Source: Populus alba (lineage: Eukaryota; Streptophyta; Magnoliopsida; Malpighiales; Salicaceae). From it: DNA of 64,000 nucleotides. Made by a program: the position numbers and the translations under genes. The notes under the pieces were generated by a model that worked only from the letters and a program-made list of their open reading frames with translations, did not search any database and was not told the DNA's origin. Position 1 is the first letter of the stretch; each line of letters opens with the position of its first letter. Shown in pieces: positions 1 through 11,792 of the stretch. The stretch spans positions 8,327,035 to 8,391,034 of the forward strand of contig NC_133288.1 of assembly GCF_005239225.2 (NCBI RefSeq), written 5' to 3'.

Positions 1-3000
1 AAATCTAGTCTCATACAGATCCCCTTTCACAAGCAGATCATAGTCAATCTTGAAACTCTCTCTTCTATATTCACAAGATTGCATATGAAAAAGAAGAGCG
101 GCATGTTCACCTATTTTCTTTGATACAAACACCTGTAGCACCAAACAAAGAGTTTTACTCAACAAAGAAAACAATGCTGATTATATATAATGAGGAATTG
201 CTTAGTTGAAAAGGTTTTCATTCAGGTGACCATTGCATAAATTATACATATCCAGAGACTCACAAAGCAGGAAAAAAATGGCAGGACTAAATCATGTAGC
301 AAAACTCTCCACGCTGAGAAATGGCAGTTAGTGTCATTATGTTGTTGGCAAGGTCAGAAAGCCCCCTTTATCAATTCCTCCAAATTCTAAACATGCTGCG
401 TTCCTAACATTAAATATAACATAGATACAGTATTTGGAACAATAAAGGGTGGATTTATTCAATGAACCAAGAAAATACCAGTGGCTTGAATATTCAACTA
501 CGAGTGTAGGACATCTGGTTACCTAATTCAGAGAGGATAATTGTTTCATGTCCTGTCAGGTATCAACTTTAATCCAATTCATAAGTTCAACGCACATTGT
601 TATTTCCTAAATATATTAGTGTCTGACATTCATGCCCGCGCTAGTAAAGCTAAACACATTTGCATGTTATGGTAAACAAGATACTAATTTTAAGCATTAG
701 TATGATAGTCCACATATCAATTCTAATCATTTGCATCTGATACTAAAAGCAAGATGAAGATTGTGATGGTAAAAGACATCAACTATGCAGATCAGCTTAT
801 TCTGCCAGTTTCTATTAATTCAGAAGAGTGGCAAGGGCAGTGTATGATGGAAGGTTTAAAGGGCCTCAGGGAAAAAAGAAAAAACCCCAAGGATTATTAA
901 GTGCTACAAACTTTATGAAGTTTTTAGCAAAACACACGCACACACTAAATCATAATATGCACACTTACAAAAGCATCGAAGGGGGGGTCCAGGTATCTGG
1001 ACAGGGATTCAGATAGACTAATTTCATCTGTAAAAGCATTTACAGCATCTTGAACTAAAGATGCTAACTGAGAAACTTCTTCAGCAAGTTTTTCATCTGA
1101 TTTAATTTCAGAGAACCCAGAGATCTCTGGTACAAATCTCCCTTCCACTTTTGCATTTTCTCTTGCAAATTTAACACCTTCCTGCCATGTTCCACAATAT
1201 AGTATAGAAGCAAAGGCCCAGATTACAAAAGCATCTTGTGGATTAAGTACTAATGCTTGGTGAAAGGCTAGCAGTCCAACCCTGTTACATATACAAAGCA
1301 TGATCATCAGCCATGTCCCCAGCAGAAAACCTTAATTGGAAACATATACAAATATGTGCACTGCCACACATACTATTAGTGCAGTTCAGCATAGAAGAAA
1401 AGATAAGATTAGTGGTGTGCTATTTGGACAGGATGGAACCCAATATCACCCACCAATCACTAACATTGTGAATCCTAGAGTGTGAATGAAACCAAGGGTG
1501 CATGGGAGTGGACTCACTTGTGAAAGACATTCCCAAACATTAAAGAAAATGTGTATTTCATGAGTGAAAATTGAACTAGACATGATATTGGCATGACCAT
1601 ACCACTTTTTCCCTGGCCAGAATCCACCTTAGACCCACCAGAGCAGAGCTAACATAATAATTTCTTTACTTACTGAACAGGATGAATAAAAATAAAAAAT
1701 AAACTATAAATTGACACGAGGCCTTGAACTCATGTACAGATTAAGCATGAATCAGTAGAATTTATGATATCAAAATAAGGTGGCAATTTTGAGGAAAGAG
1801 CGCGGCCTGATAAACCTTCAAATTAAGGTCCAAGAAGTAAAAGGGGATCAGTTTTTTGCAAAGTATTTAAAATGAAGATGATTTTTACACTGGATGAGGG
1901 GTTTCTCAAACCAATTGCAAAGTAAGATCACATTTCAGCCACTGGCAATGCTGTTGAGTTCTGAGGTTTGATAGCAGGCTCATCCATCTTTGATAGTAAA
2001 GTACAGCTAGAACCATTGGTCATACAAAATCTATAACAGGGCATGAGCAGCTTCTCGCCTGCTTATCTATTTGTTCGCTGTCCCCCTTAAGACTATCTCA
2101 ATAGTATTACCTTGCAAAGACATTTAGGTTCTTTCAATTGACTTCAAGAGGTAATATCCAGACAGGTTATTTATTATATTTTTTTTATTATCACCATCAT
2201 GTTCTCTCTCTCTCTGTACAGGATGGATAGAACTTTCCCAAATCTGGATAAATTCAAGGGGAGTGAAATTGGCGGTGCAATAACCATATCTTGTGGCGGT
2301 GGTGAAGGCAGAACAATTATACTGTCACATTTAGATAGACAATTAATCAGAAAAGGTAAACAGCTGGCTTACCATAGACTGCAATCACAAGGTTGATCAC
2401 TGCTAACCATTTTATCCAAACTGTATAACAATTTCTGCCAAAAAGAAACAAATTCAAGCAATGAAGAGGATTAGATAAAATTAGTTAATGTACTGGTTTC
2501 AGTTGAACTTGTCTTAAGCTTGGAGTAACTAGAATTGATAAAGCACACACAAGCAGCATAAAGTTTCAAGAGGCTAGATGCTGCTGCTGTGGAAATTGTT
2601 ATAGTTGAAAGTGACAGGCATCAACTCCACTACCTGTCACTTCCTCTATCAACAAGTCACGTGCATGCGGTAGAGGATGCCATGTATGAAATGGACACAG
2701 CCCGTTTGATCTCCACAGAACCAAATCTTCCCCTCATTAGTAAATTCTGGCTGCTCTTGTTTCATTTAATCATCTTTGAGTTGCCATACCCAAAGAAACA
2801 ATACTTCACTTAAATAATTATTATCAACTTCATGTTTAGCAGACCAGATGACTTCCAAAAGAACACAATATGTACAGGTACTATTCTTGCAGATAGTGAA
2901 TAATCTCAATCAATTCTATTCAAAACATTATATAATAGTTAATATATTTCCAACAATAATGAATGCTACGGTCTTTCCAAGCAAGAGTCAACATAGCATT

Positions 3001-6000
3001 CTCCAACAATGACTAAAAAAATGTCCATTAATATTTCCAGTAGTTTCCTACATTAATGTGTAATCAATTACCACTCTTTTTTTTTTTTTTTTTTTTTTAC
3101 CATATACTAGCTAAGCCCATACTAGACATACCTTAGAATCATGTTTATCAGTGATAAAATTGCAATTTCATTCTTTTCCATAGTAACTAACCTTATTTTC
3201 AGTACTTTCCTATATTATTGCGATCAATTACTAGAATATTACTTTAATCAAATCCTAGACATTCATGCACCTTAGAAGCATATTTATCACTGACAAAATT
3301 GCAATGTCAATTTTTCTTTCCCATTAAGCTAATCCTACCATCAACATTGTGGAACCCTGAGCAGATACTTCATCAGTCTGTTCGTGAAGGTATGCTGCCT
3401 GCAATCAAAACTTGCATTTCAGATACAAGGTAAATTAGTGACTATAAGAAGAAGAAAATGCAGTAAGTTGGACACTGAAAAGGTACAAACATGAAAGGGA
3501 AGAAATATCTTAAGCAGGTGGAATCTCTGGAGCAAAAGGATAGTAGACTCTGCAGCTCCATAGGACAGCATGTAGTTCAGTTCCATCTTTATCCTATCCT
3601 GAATAAACAGAGAATGCCATCTTGGTAAGAATATGATGTCGTTGATGAAACTAAATGGCACTTGCTGCCTGCAAACCTAAGATGCAGCTACTGAGGACAG
3701 GATAAGAAAAGAGTAACAATGCCCAAGAAAATAAGGAAAATATCTTCAGCACGGAGGCCAAGAAAAACTTAGCCTCTAAACAATAAGATTTCATAGAGAA
3801 GTCTTGTTTGAAACTCGAAGTACCTTGTTCAGACTCTTGACGGAAGATTGAAGTTTACATATTGCAGTTTCAGTATCCTTAGAAATTGACAAGCCTAGAC
3901 GACCTGCAATTCTTATGCCCCGCAAGATTCTTGCTGCATGACAGTTTGCATATACAAGTCCAGTCAGGTTGAAGTGATAGCATATTCAGTGATGAAGATG
4001 AAAATTCCATGGACCTAAATGATCAAATATATAAAATGTGAAAGCAAATACCACAGTCCTCTTGGAATGACAGTCGAGCAGGGATTAATGTTTGTAGCTG
4101 AGACAATATCAAATGTGAGAAAAAAAAAAAATAAATGAGAAAATTTTCTGTTAACATGATGAATTAGAGAAGTAATCTGAAAGCAGATTTCATTGGTAAA
4201 TGAAAAGAGAATCACCTTTAGTGACCTTACATCTTCCATTCCATTGGCGTAATCATATATGCGATTCATGAAAGGGTCAAAAAACAAACTGCATCCACAA
4301 TTTAATGAAATATAACAAGTTATTGGCATCAACCAAACTCAGATTCAGATCTTATATGTCATTCTATAACAAATAAATAGAGTGGTTGGAGAGTTTTAGT
4401 TCTTGTAATAATAAACCATCATGCTAAATTAATTTTAAACTTGATTCTCCCTAAACAATTAACAAAAGAAATAAACTACACCTATTAATTGTGAAATCCC
4501 GCTGCATACTATTTTTCCAGAGAAGGAAGTCTTTTTCGTCACAACTCCTTCGCATTTGAGATAAAAGAACCTTTTCTTTTTCCTGACACTGTTGTGCATT
4601 TGTCTCAAAACTGGATACCTATAGCCAAAATCATAAAAAAATTACTGCAAAAAACAAGATAATATATGACCTGCAAAGATAGCAGAATGCTTAAAATGGC
4701 TTACATCATGGCTTAAAGAAGGACTTAAATAAACACCAATTGTAATCACTAAAGGTGCTAACAAACCTCAATTACTGATCCTTTGACATGCACTATGCAT
4801 ATAGGAAATCGCCGTCCAACAATATGAGCACGATGAAACTTCGTCTTTATCTGTAATAAGATATTAAAAAAAGAACAGAAAAAATATGAACATAATCACC
4901 CATGTAGTCATAGAAATTCACCAAACAAGAAGAATAAACAATAAAATTAAAACAGCAATATATGACCTGCTGAAGGTTAGCTGTGGTGATCACATCAAAA
5001 TCTTTAGGTACTCTATTCAAAAGCAAATCTCTCACACATCCACCCACTAAGTAAGCTTCAAATCCTGCAAATGACAAGGTAATCAAACCACATGTTCATG
5101 AAGGATGTATAACATTCATAGGAAGCAAGATCAGTATGATGAAGACACAGGCTAAACAACAAAAACCAGAATCAAATAGCACCAGCATCATGAAAAATTA
5201 TTCTGTAGAGCCAGTGCAATGCTCACTCCTCTTACATTCAAATGAGGCACGCTTACAGTACCTACCTTCATTCCAACAAGAAAACAAGAGGGCAAGCACA
5301 ACAGCCTATGCAGTGAAAAATATCTCCCTTGGCATAGCTAGTAATATGGAGCGTTCTTCAGCATTGAGAATGTAAATTTTGAACAGCGTAATTAACCCAA
5401 AAATCCATTTATTTCAACAATGATCATTTTCAGTTACCAACCACCAAACCACATCAGTCAGTCCAAGCATCATAAAAACTACTTAAACATGAACTGGAGG
5501 CAAAATAAGAACATTAAAGCTAGACAAAAGCTTAAAGAAACATGGATTACCTCCAACACGCAAGAGTTTCAAAACCGTCCATGGAGCATCAGGAATCATT
5601 GAACGAGTTATACCATGATACCTAGCATTCACTTTTCTCCATTTTGATCTATCAACATCATATCCTACACCCATCATCATAAATCAAACCTTATTCAAAA
5701 CCCCAAATCTTAAACAGAACACCAAAAAAACCAACATAAATTAACACAAAAACTAATAAACTCTCCTTCACCACCGCATTTACTTGCTCAAACGTTAACA
5801 ACTTTAAAACACTAACGCATAAAATAGTAACAAAGATTGAAAAATTTTACTCTGTTGAGCGAGAAGATCACGACCCATTTCATGGCAGACTGGTGATTTT
5901 AATCCCTCTTTAGTTAAAGTATGGTTGAATCTCTGTAACATCGAGTTTCAAAAGAAAAAATAATAAGAAAATTCATTGTTTACAGATTGTTCGACAAAAT

Positions 6001-6119
6001 GCCTCAATAGAAATAAATACAAAAAATAAAGGGATTTGAGATCAGAGAGAGACCTGTAAAGGGGTGAGAAATTTGAGACGGGAAATTAAGTGTGTTTTGC
6101 CTCTCTGGAGTATTGTCAT
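1..6119 (-). CDS. Class II poly(A) polymerase / tRNA nucleotidyltransferase-like protein (3' end off window)
   Basis: Family members add nucleotides to RNA 3' ends (poly(A) or CCA). Exons traced on the minus strand, 5' to 3': 6054-6119, 5851-5932, 5551-5664, 4967-5064, 4767-4850, 4482-4618, 4216-4288, 4052-4097, 3824-3933, 3491-3598, 3339-3398, 2373-2434, 969-1281, 1-132. All introns are GT-AG and the frame stays open for 495 codons. Visible motifs are the nucleotidyltransferase head GGCVRDLLL (about residues 95-103) with the metal-binding DFD (109-111), then QRDFTINSLFFDP (about 186-198), then [17 protein letters not shown] for the RNA-binding helical region. The N-terminus ([15 protein letters not shown]) is basic and lacks acidic residues, so organelle targeting is plausible but inferred. 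The start is the first ATG in frame before exon 2. Whether it makes poly(A) or CCA cannot be told from sequence. The last exons lie beyond base 1. Confidence 0.88.
1282..2372 (-). other. Large intron of the poly(A) polymerase-like gene
   Basis: This intron joins the exon encoding the CDCSLW segment to the one beginning [10 protein letters not shown]. The splice phases agree: two bases of a Trp codon on one side and one on the other. It is AT-rich, and short open frames here on either strand do not resemble known proteins. No inserted element was recognised. Confidence 0.7.
2435..3338 (-). other. Intron of the poly(A) polymerase-like gene
   Basis: About 0.9 kb between the [10 protein letters not shown] exon and the short KLLYSLDK exon. 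It carries a T-run near 3079-3098. An open plus-strand frame at 2589-2813 has no recognisable features and is treated as chance. Confidence 0.65.
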
Positions 6120-7200
6120 TAAAAGATGGAAAATTATGGCGCCACAGTGTTCGTAATGGTATTATCTTTTGATTTGATTTTGATGATGGTATAAAACATT
6201 TCGAGTAAATTATCAGTTAGTCACTGTATAGGTTGCCCGCCTGCGGCTGGCTCAAATTTTTTTCGCCAATAGTGCTAGACGATGCAAGTGTTTTCAAATA
6301 AGAAAAAAAAAAAAAAAAAAAAAACAAGAGATTCAGGTAATTAATTTGATTAGATTTAATAAATATATATAATTTTGATAATACAAATAAAATATTATAA
6401 CAACCAAAAAAAATTAACAGCACAAAAAATTTTAAAAAGAAATTGATTTGAGCCCATCAAACTAGCATGTTAAACTTATATTAAGATAACCCTATTAAAA
6501 ATAAATTAAATAAAACATAATTATCTAATAATTCAATGTTAAAGGTAAAAAAATAAAAAATTAATAATAGTAAAGAAATATAAATGAACTCGGGTTAGCT
6601 CGTTTGTGACCATATGAGCATATGATTGTGATAACCTTATAGATGAAAAAAAAAAAAAAAAAAAACATGAAGATTGATTCTTAATAATTAAAAAAAAAAA
6701 TTAAAAAGAACCTTAAAAATCAAAGTCAACCCATATTAATATTTGAAACATGTGACCTTTATCATGAGCCCATGACTAATACCACAAAAAGAAAAATCCT
6801 AAAAAATAAATAAGTAAGATTCTCAATCATAAAATATTGAGGGATAAAATTAGAGAAAAAAATAGAAAAAAAAACAATTTAAAACAAAAAAAATAGCAAT
6901 AAAAATAATAAGGATCAAATTTAATATTAAAATAAATAGAATTCAAATGCCAATTAAGGAATAAAATTGAAAACAAAATTGAATTAGAAAAAAAAAAAAT
7001 AAATGGCAATTAAAAAAATAATAACTAAATTTGATATAAAAATGAAATGAAATTAAATGATAAAGGACTAAATTGAAGATAAAATAAAAATAAAAATAAA
7101 AATAGCAATCAAAAGAATAAGGACTAAATTGGATATAAAAAACAAATGAAAAGATATTTTCATATTTTTCCAAGAAGAAGAGAGAGAAAATAGGGAGGAT
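6120..7200. other. Intergenic spacer, A-rich, with degenerate repeat units
   Basis: Upstream region of the poly(A) polymerase-like gene. Poly(A) runs sit at about 6302-6324 and 6646-6664. From about 6830 to 7150 a degenerate motif of the type ggactaaattggatataaaa recurs with A-rich spacers, which looks like decayed long-repeat DNA. No gene is supported. Confidence 0.5.
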
Positions 7201-7379
7201 AGGAAAAAAAAATAGTTCACTAGATCCACATCGTCATTCAGCCGTTGACATGCGCCCTGCCATCGTTAAGATCTTGATGCACCACTCACAACGTTGTCGT
7301 GAAAAGTAGTGTTTAGCTGCCAAAAGAGTCCACATGCGCCTCCCAAAAGGCACGACTCCTTCCACTTTCTAGCATGTGT

Positions 7380-8960
7380 AAAACTTAAAATCTTTCTTCA
7401 CTTAATGACTTTGTGAAGATGTCCGCTATTTGCTTATTGTAACCACACAAATTTAAGGGAGATATCAATTTTTTTAAACATTGTCATAAATAAAATAATA
7501 TCTAATTTCTATGTACTTGGTCTAAAAGTGTTAGATGGGGTTTTTGGCTACATTTATAGTACTGATGTTATCATAAAATATTATATTATGGTTTAACTTA
7601 AGACTAAGTATATTAGCTTAAACATATGGATTCGAAATCAAACTTCTTGATTAGCTCCATGGTATATTTAGCTTGGTTAATGAATATATCATCCTTTTCT
7701 AGTTTGATTTGATCGTACAAGGAAGAAGGTAAACTCTTTTATAATACTCATCTCAAATTCTTTATGCATATAATATTCAAATTTCTTGCACAATGATTCA
7801 TTAGTAGCATCAAATAAAATATCAACACAAATTTGTACAATAATTAAATCATGTTTTTTTATATTTTATAAATCAATTTTACCCATGTTAAAAAAAAATT
7901 AAAAATTAAAATTATTTAGTTTATCATACTAAGCTCTAAGAGTTTGTTTAAGACCATACAAAGCCTCTTTAAGTTTAAAAACATGGTTTTAAAATTTGTG
8001 GCTTTAAAAATTGAAGGTTTATCAACATAAATATATAACCATTAAAAAAAGTTGCACTTTTTCATATCAATTTGAAAAGGTTTGAAAATTTTCAAATATG
8101 CAAATGCAAGAAACATATGAATAGGTTCCATTATTTCCACGGGGGTATAATTTCATCATAATCTATTCCTTCCTCTTGATTGTATCCTTGGGCAACCAAA
8201 TGATCTTTGTTCCAAACAACTTCTATTGATTCATCAAGTTTATTAAGAAATATCCTTTTAGTTCAAATAATAAAATAACCTTTGGACTTAGAAACTAATT
8301 CTCATACTTGATTTCTTTCAGATTAATCAAGCTTTTCTTACATTGAGAGTATCTAATAATCATCACACAAGGCTTTATTATAATTTTTAGTTTCAGCTTA
8401 TATATGAAAAAAAACATTACTGACTTGATTAGTTATGGAGGAAAAGCCTTCAATAAGTCACCAATAATTGAACCTTATGAAAGCCCATTTGGTTTTTAAA
8501 TTACTTTGGGAAGAATTTGCAAAGGTTGATAATTGTTATGTTGATCATGTTATTACGGATTCATTTAAGTTTGTTTCTTTGATCATGTTATTACGGATTC
8601 ATTTAAGGTTTGTTTCTTTAATCTTTCTTTCTAGAAGTGTCCTCTTTCATTTAGTTTTAACCTGTTAAGAATAATATCTATACCAACCTTTTTTACTTTT
8701 TGAAGATCAAATGGGTTAGACTTATCAAACACAACATGTATAGATTCTTTAACCACTAGAGTTTTATGATTATGTACTTTATAAGCTTTGCTAGTAAAAG
8801 AATAACCAAGAAATATACCTTCATCAAATTTGGTATCAAACTTTCTAAAACTGTCTATGTTATTCAAAATAAAATATTTTGATCCAAATATATGAAAACA
8901 AGGGATATTAGGTTTTCTTTTAACCCAAAGCTTATATGGAGTTTTATGTAAAATAAGTTA
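7380..8960 (-). mobile_element. Decayed Ty1/Copia fragment (integrase C-terminus to RNase H)
   Basis: Read on the minus strand, pieces of Copia pol occur in order. An integrase C-terminal stretch (SKYFI...FDTKFDEGIFLGYS, 8631-8890) comes first. Then come a reverse-transcriptase start near 8160-8230 (WNKDHLVAQGYNQEEGIDYDE) and the pol end near 7390-7440 (KQIADIFTKSLSEER). Frameshifts and stops interrupt it throughout. No LTRs were found. It is a dead relic. Confidence 0.75.
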
Positions 8961-9059
8961 AAGGAAAACCCGATTTGAAACATAACAAAAAGTGTTTATG
9001 ACTTCTGCTTAAAAATATTAAGGCAAATTATATTTACTTAGCATATTTCTTTCCATTTA

Positions 9060-9840
9060 TTAAAGGTAGATGGAAAAATCTATTAAATGAATGTCAAATC
9101 AGCTTTTTTAAATGGATTTCTTGAAGAAAAAAAAAAGATCTACATTAAGTAACATGTGGATTATGAAGTGAAGGGACATGAAAACATGGTTTTAAAGTTA
9201 AACAAAACCTTGTATGAATTGAAGCAAGCTCTAAGAGCTTGATATAGTTGCATTGATGATTATTTCATTAAAGAATAAATTTGTAAAATGCCTTCATGAA
9301 TATGCTATTTATGTAAAGATAAAAGTGATTTGTGATACTCATATTGTATGCTTGTATGTGGATGATTTGATTTTTATAGAAAATAATCCAAAGATATTTT
9401 GAAAGTTTAAACAAGCAATGATCAAAGAGTTTGAGATGACGGATATTGGTGTTATGACAAATTACTTAGGGACTGAAATCAAGTAAGGAAAAGATAAAAT
9501 CTTTGTGAAACAAGAGAAGTTTGTAAAACAAATTCTCTAAAAGTTCAAAATGGAGGATTGTGCAAAAGTGAATACTTCTACTGAGTGTGGAGTGAAGATG
9601 TCAAAAAATGATAAAGGAGAAAAGATAAACTCTACAACATTCAAGAGTCTAGTTGAGACTTTGAGATACTTGACATGCAATTGTCCAGATATTATCTTTG
9701 GAGTAAAACTTGTGAGCAAATTCATGGAGACACTAACTATAACACATTTCAAAGTATTGAAGCGAATCCTTTAATATATCAAAGATATTGTTTATTTTGA
9801 CTTATTCTATAATTTGGACAAGCTTTAGTCCAATTGTGTG
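9060..9840 (+). mobile_element. Decayed Ty1/Copia reverse-transcriptase fragment, opposite orientation
   Basis: Plus-strand pieces of Copia reverse transcriptase are visible: VKSAFLNGFLEE near 9092, LKLNKTLYELKQALRA near 9192, and a catalytic-type CLYVDDLIFIENN near 9350. These are followed by KFEMTDIG-like text and the open stretch 9550-9774 (SLVETLRYLTCNCPDIIFGV). Stops and frameshifts break it. It faces the relic at 7380-8960, so this is either a second element or an internally inverted copy. Confidence 0.75.
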
Positions 9841-11290
9841 CACTAAATCATTCAGGAAACTTGACTAGTAGATAATGAATGGTTTATTTGTATCAATAAC
9901 AAGTTCATGTGAGTTTTAATTCTAAAGTCTTAGTTTTAAACTGAAACCTATTTTAATAAAATCATGATTTATTGATAATTGAAGTGAATGGGTGTTAAAT
10001 TATGGATCCCTGCATGATTTTGAAAAAAACCTTGCCCTTGATTTCATAAAAACTTGTCTGGATTGAGATTTGTGTTTGTTGGGTTCTTGATGAATGTTCT
10101 TCGTGTTCTTCACGATTTGAGTGTTTGATTAGTTTTTCTTCAAAAAATTTATGTTTTGTGTTAATTTTCAAATTTGATTTTGTTTTGGTTTAAACCTTTG
10201 TTTTGGTTTGGTTTTTGGGTCAAACCTTGATTTTCGGTTTAGTTCATGGTTAAATCAATGTCTTTTAGTTGACCTATATGGTTCTGTTTTGGGTTAAGTA
10301 CTTATGACTTTATTTGTTTGGACAACTTTTTCTTAAGATTTTTTTTGGCTTATAGGGTGTTTAGCAAACACACGTTTAAATCTATTTGGCCAATTTTCAA
10401 GGGAAAGAAAATATAGTTTTGCCAAATATGGCCTTATATAAAAAATTAAAAAATGATTTTTGCTCGTTATATATGGCTCAATTCTTACAAAAAATCACCT
10501 TTTATTTATAAAAATGAGAGAGAAATATTTTTAGCATTGTTTTAGAAAATTTGTGTTTTTTGGGAATTTACAATAAGTTTGTAAACTTCCTTAAGGATTT
10601 AGCCAATGTTTCAATAACCTTAAAAATTTCAATTCCTAAAAAGTAATGGTCAATATTCTAGTATAAATGTTAGACATATCAGCACGTTGACATTTAAATA
10701 CTAGGAATTGACGAAAAAATTCTCAAAATTATTTTAGATATTTATCAATTTTAATTGAAAGTATTTTTCATCATAATATACGAGTTATGGAAAAAACTTT
10801 TGTGTTTTAGGATAGATAAATCATATCAATGCACTTATATGGATTTTTTCTGTAAGAATTTACTTGGGCATACGAGCCCATAATAAATTCAAAATGCAAT
10901 ATTTATTCATAAGCGTAAATCTTTGTTCTAATCCATAAATGAACCACTTATTAAAAATCCATCAACACCTTTAAACCATATCAAACCACATAATGCGGTT
11001 TACCTTAGATAAGGTATGCTAGAGGTACTAATATATTCTCTAGCCACTATCATTCTCTTATCCTAGAACTTTAGATAAGACCAGTCCACTCAAGTTTTTT
11101 AGTGGCCCTGAATCAAACAATTAGATAGCTACTCTTTGATCTCGACACCACAACGCCGCGCGTATATGTGAAACAATTTAAATATATTTTTGTCTCTTGT
11201 ATCTTCATCTCTTATGACCCAAACACTACTAATAAGATTTAGAGAGTGTTTATATTTAGGGTTAAACCTCGGATAAACAAATACTTAGAG
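9841..11290. other. Intergenic repeat-like DNA, possible old LTR
   Basis: No coding region is visible. The stretch 10990-11160 (accttagataaggtatgctagaggta...) loosely resembles the 3' end of the solo LTR at 59090-59261 (accttaggtagggcgtactagggg), so it may be an old LTR of a related family. The similarity was judged by eye only. Confidence 0.35.
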
Positions 11291-11466
11291 TTTGTTTGAG
11301 GCAGCAACACAACTAAAGTTTACTGAAAATTTGAAATTTTTTTATTTGAAATTAATTTTTTTAGTTTTTTTGGATTTATTGATGTGATGATATTAAAATT
11401 TTAAAAATTAAATTTCAAAGAAAAAATTAATTTTAAAAATTATCGCTACCTCTCTCCCAAATTCCT
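11285..11466. mobile_element. MITE-like element, Tourist-like family
   Basis: The ends are imperfect inverted repeats (gagtttgtttgaggcagc at the left; the complement of gctacctctctcccaaattc at the right). The interior phrase ttgatgtgatgatattaaaa matches, in reverse complement, the interior of the MITE at 54298-54508. A target duplication is not clear. Confidence 0.4.
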
Positions 11467-11792
11467 ATTTTATCATAGGATTAAAAAGCTCTCAAGGGAC
11501 TATTTTGTAGTTTGACCACGAAAGAACAAAAGGACCTCCCCCGGGGTAGCAGGACAAGCAACAACATTCACTCTCTCCCCCTCGATTTCCACCATATATA
11601 AATTCCATTTTCCCCTTCTCTACTCTCTCTCTCTCTCCTCCTCCCCCTAGAAACACAAATTCTCCCAATTTCTTATCCTTATTTCGATTAAAAAATAATA
11701 ATAATCAATTTCTAGGGTTAGGGTTATCAAAACAGCCAAATTGAATAATATCTCTCCTGCTTTGCCGTCTCCTTCTTGAAGGAGAGGGGAAT

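Noticed and set aside
2199..2813. Plus-strand open frames inside the poly(A) polymerase-like gene
   Set aside because: They lie in introns or opposite a traced exon and show no domain signal.
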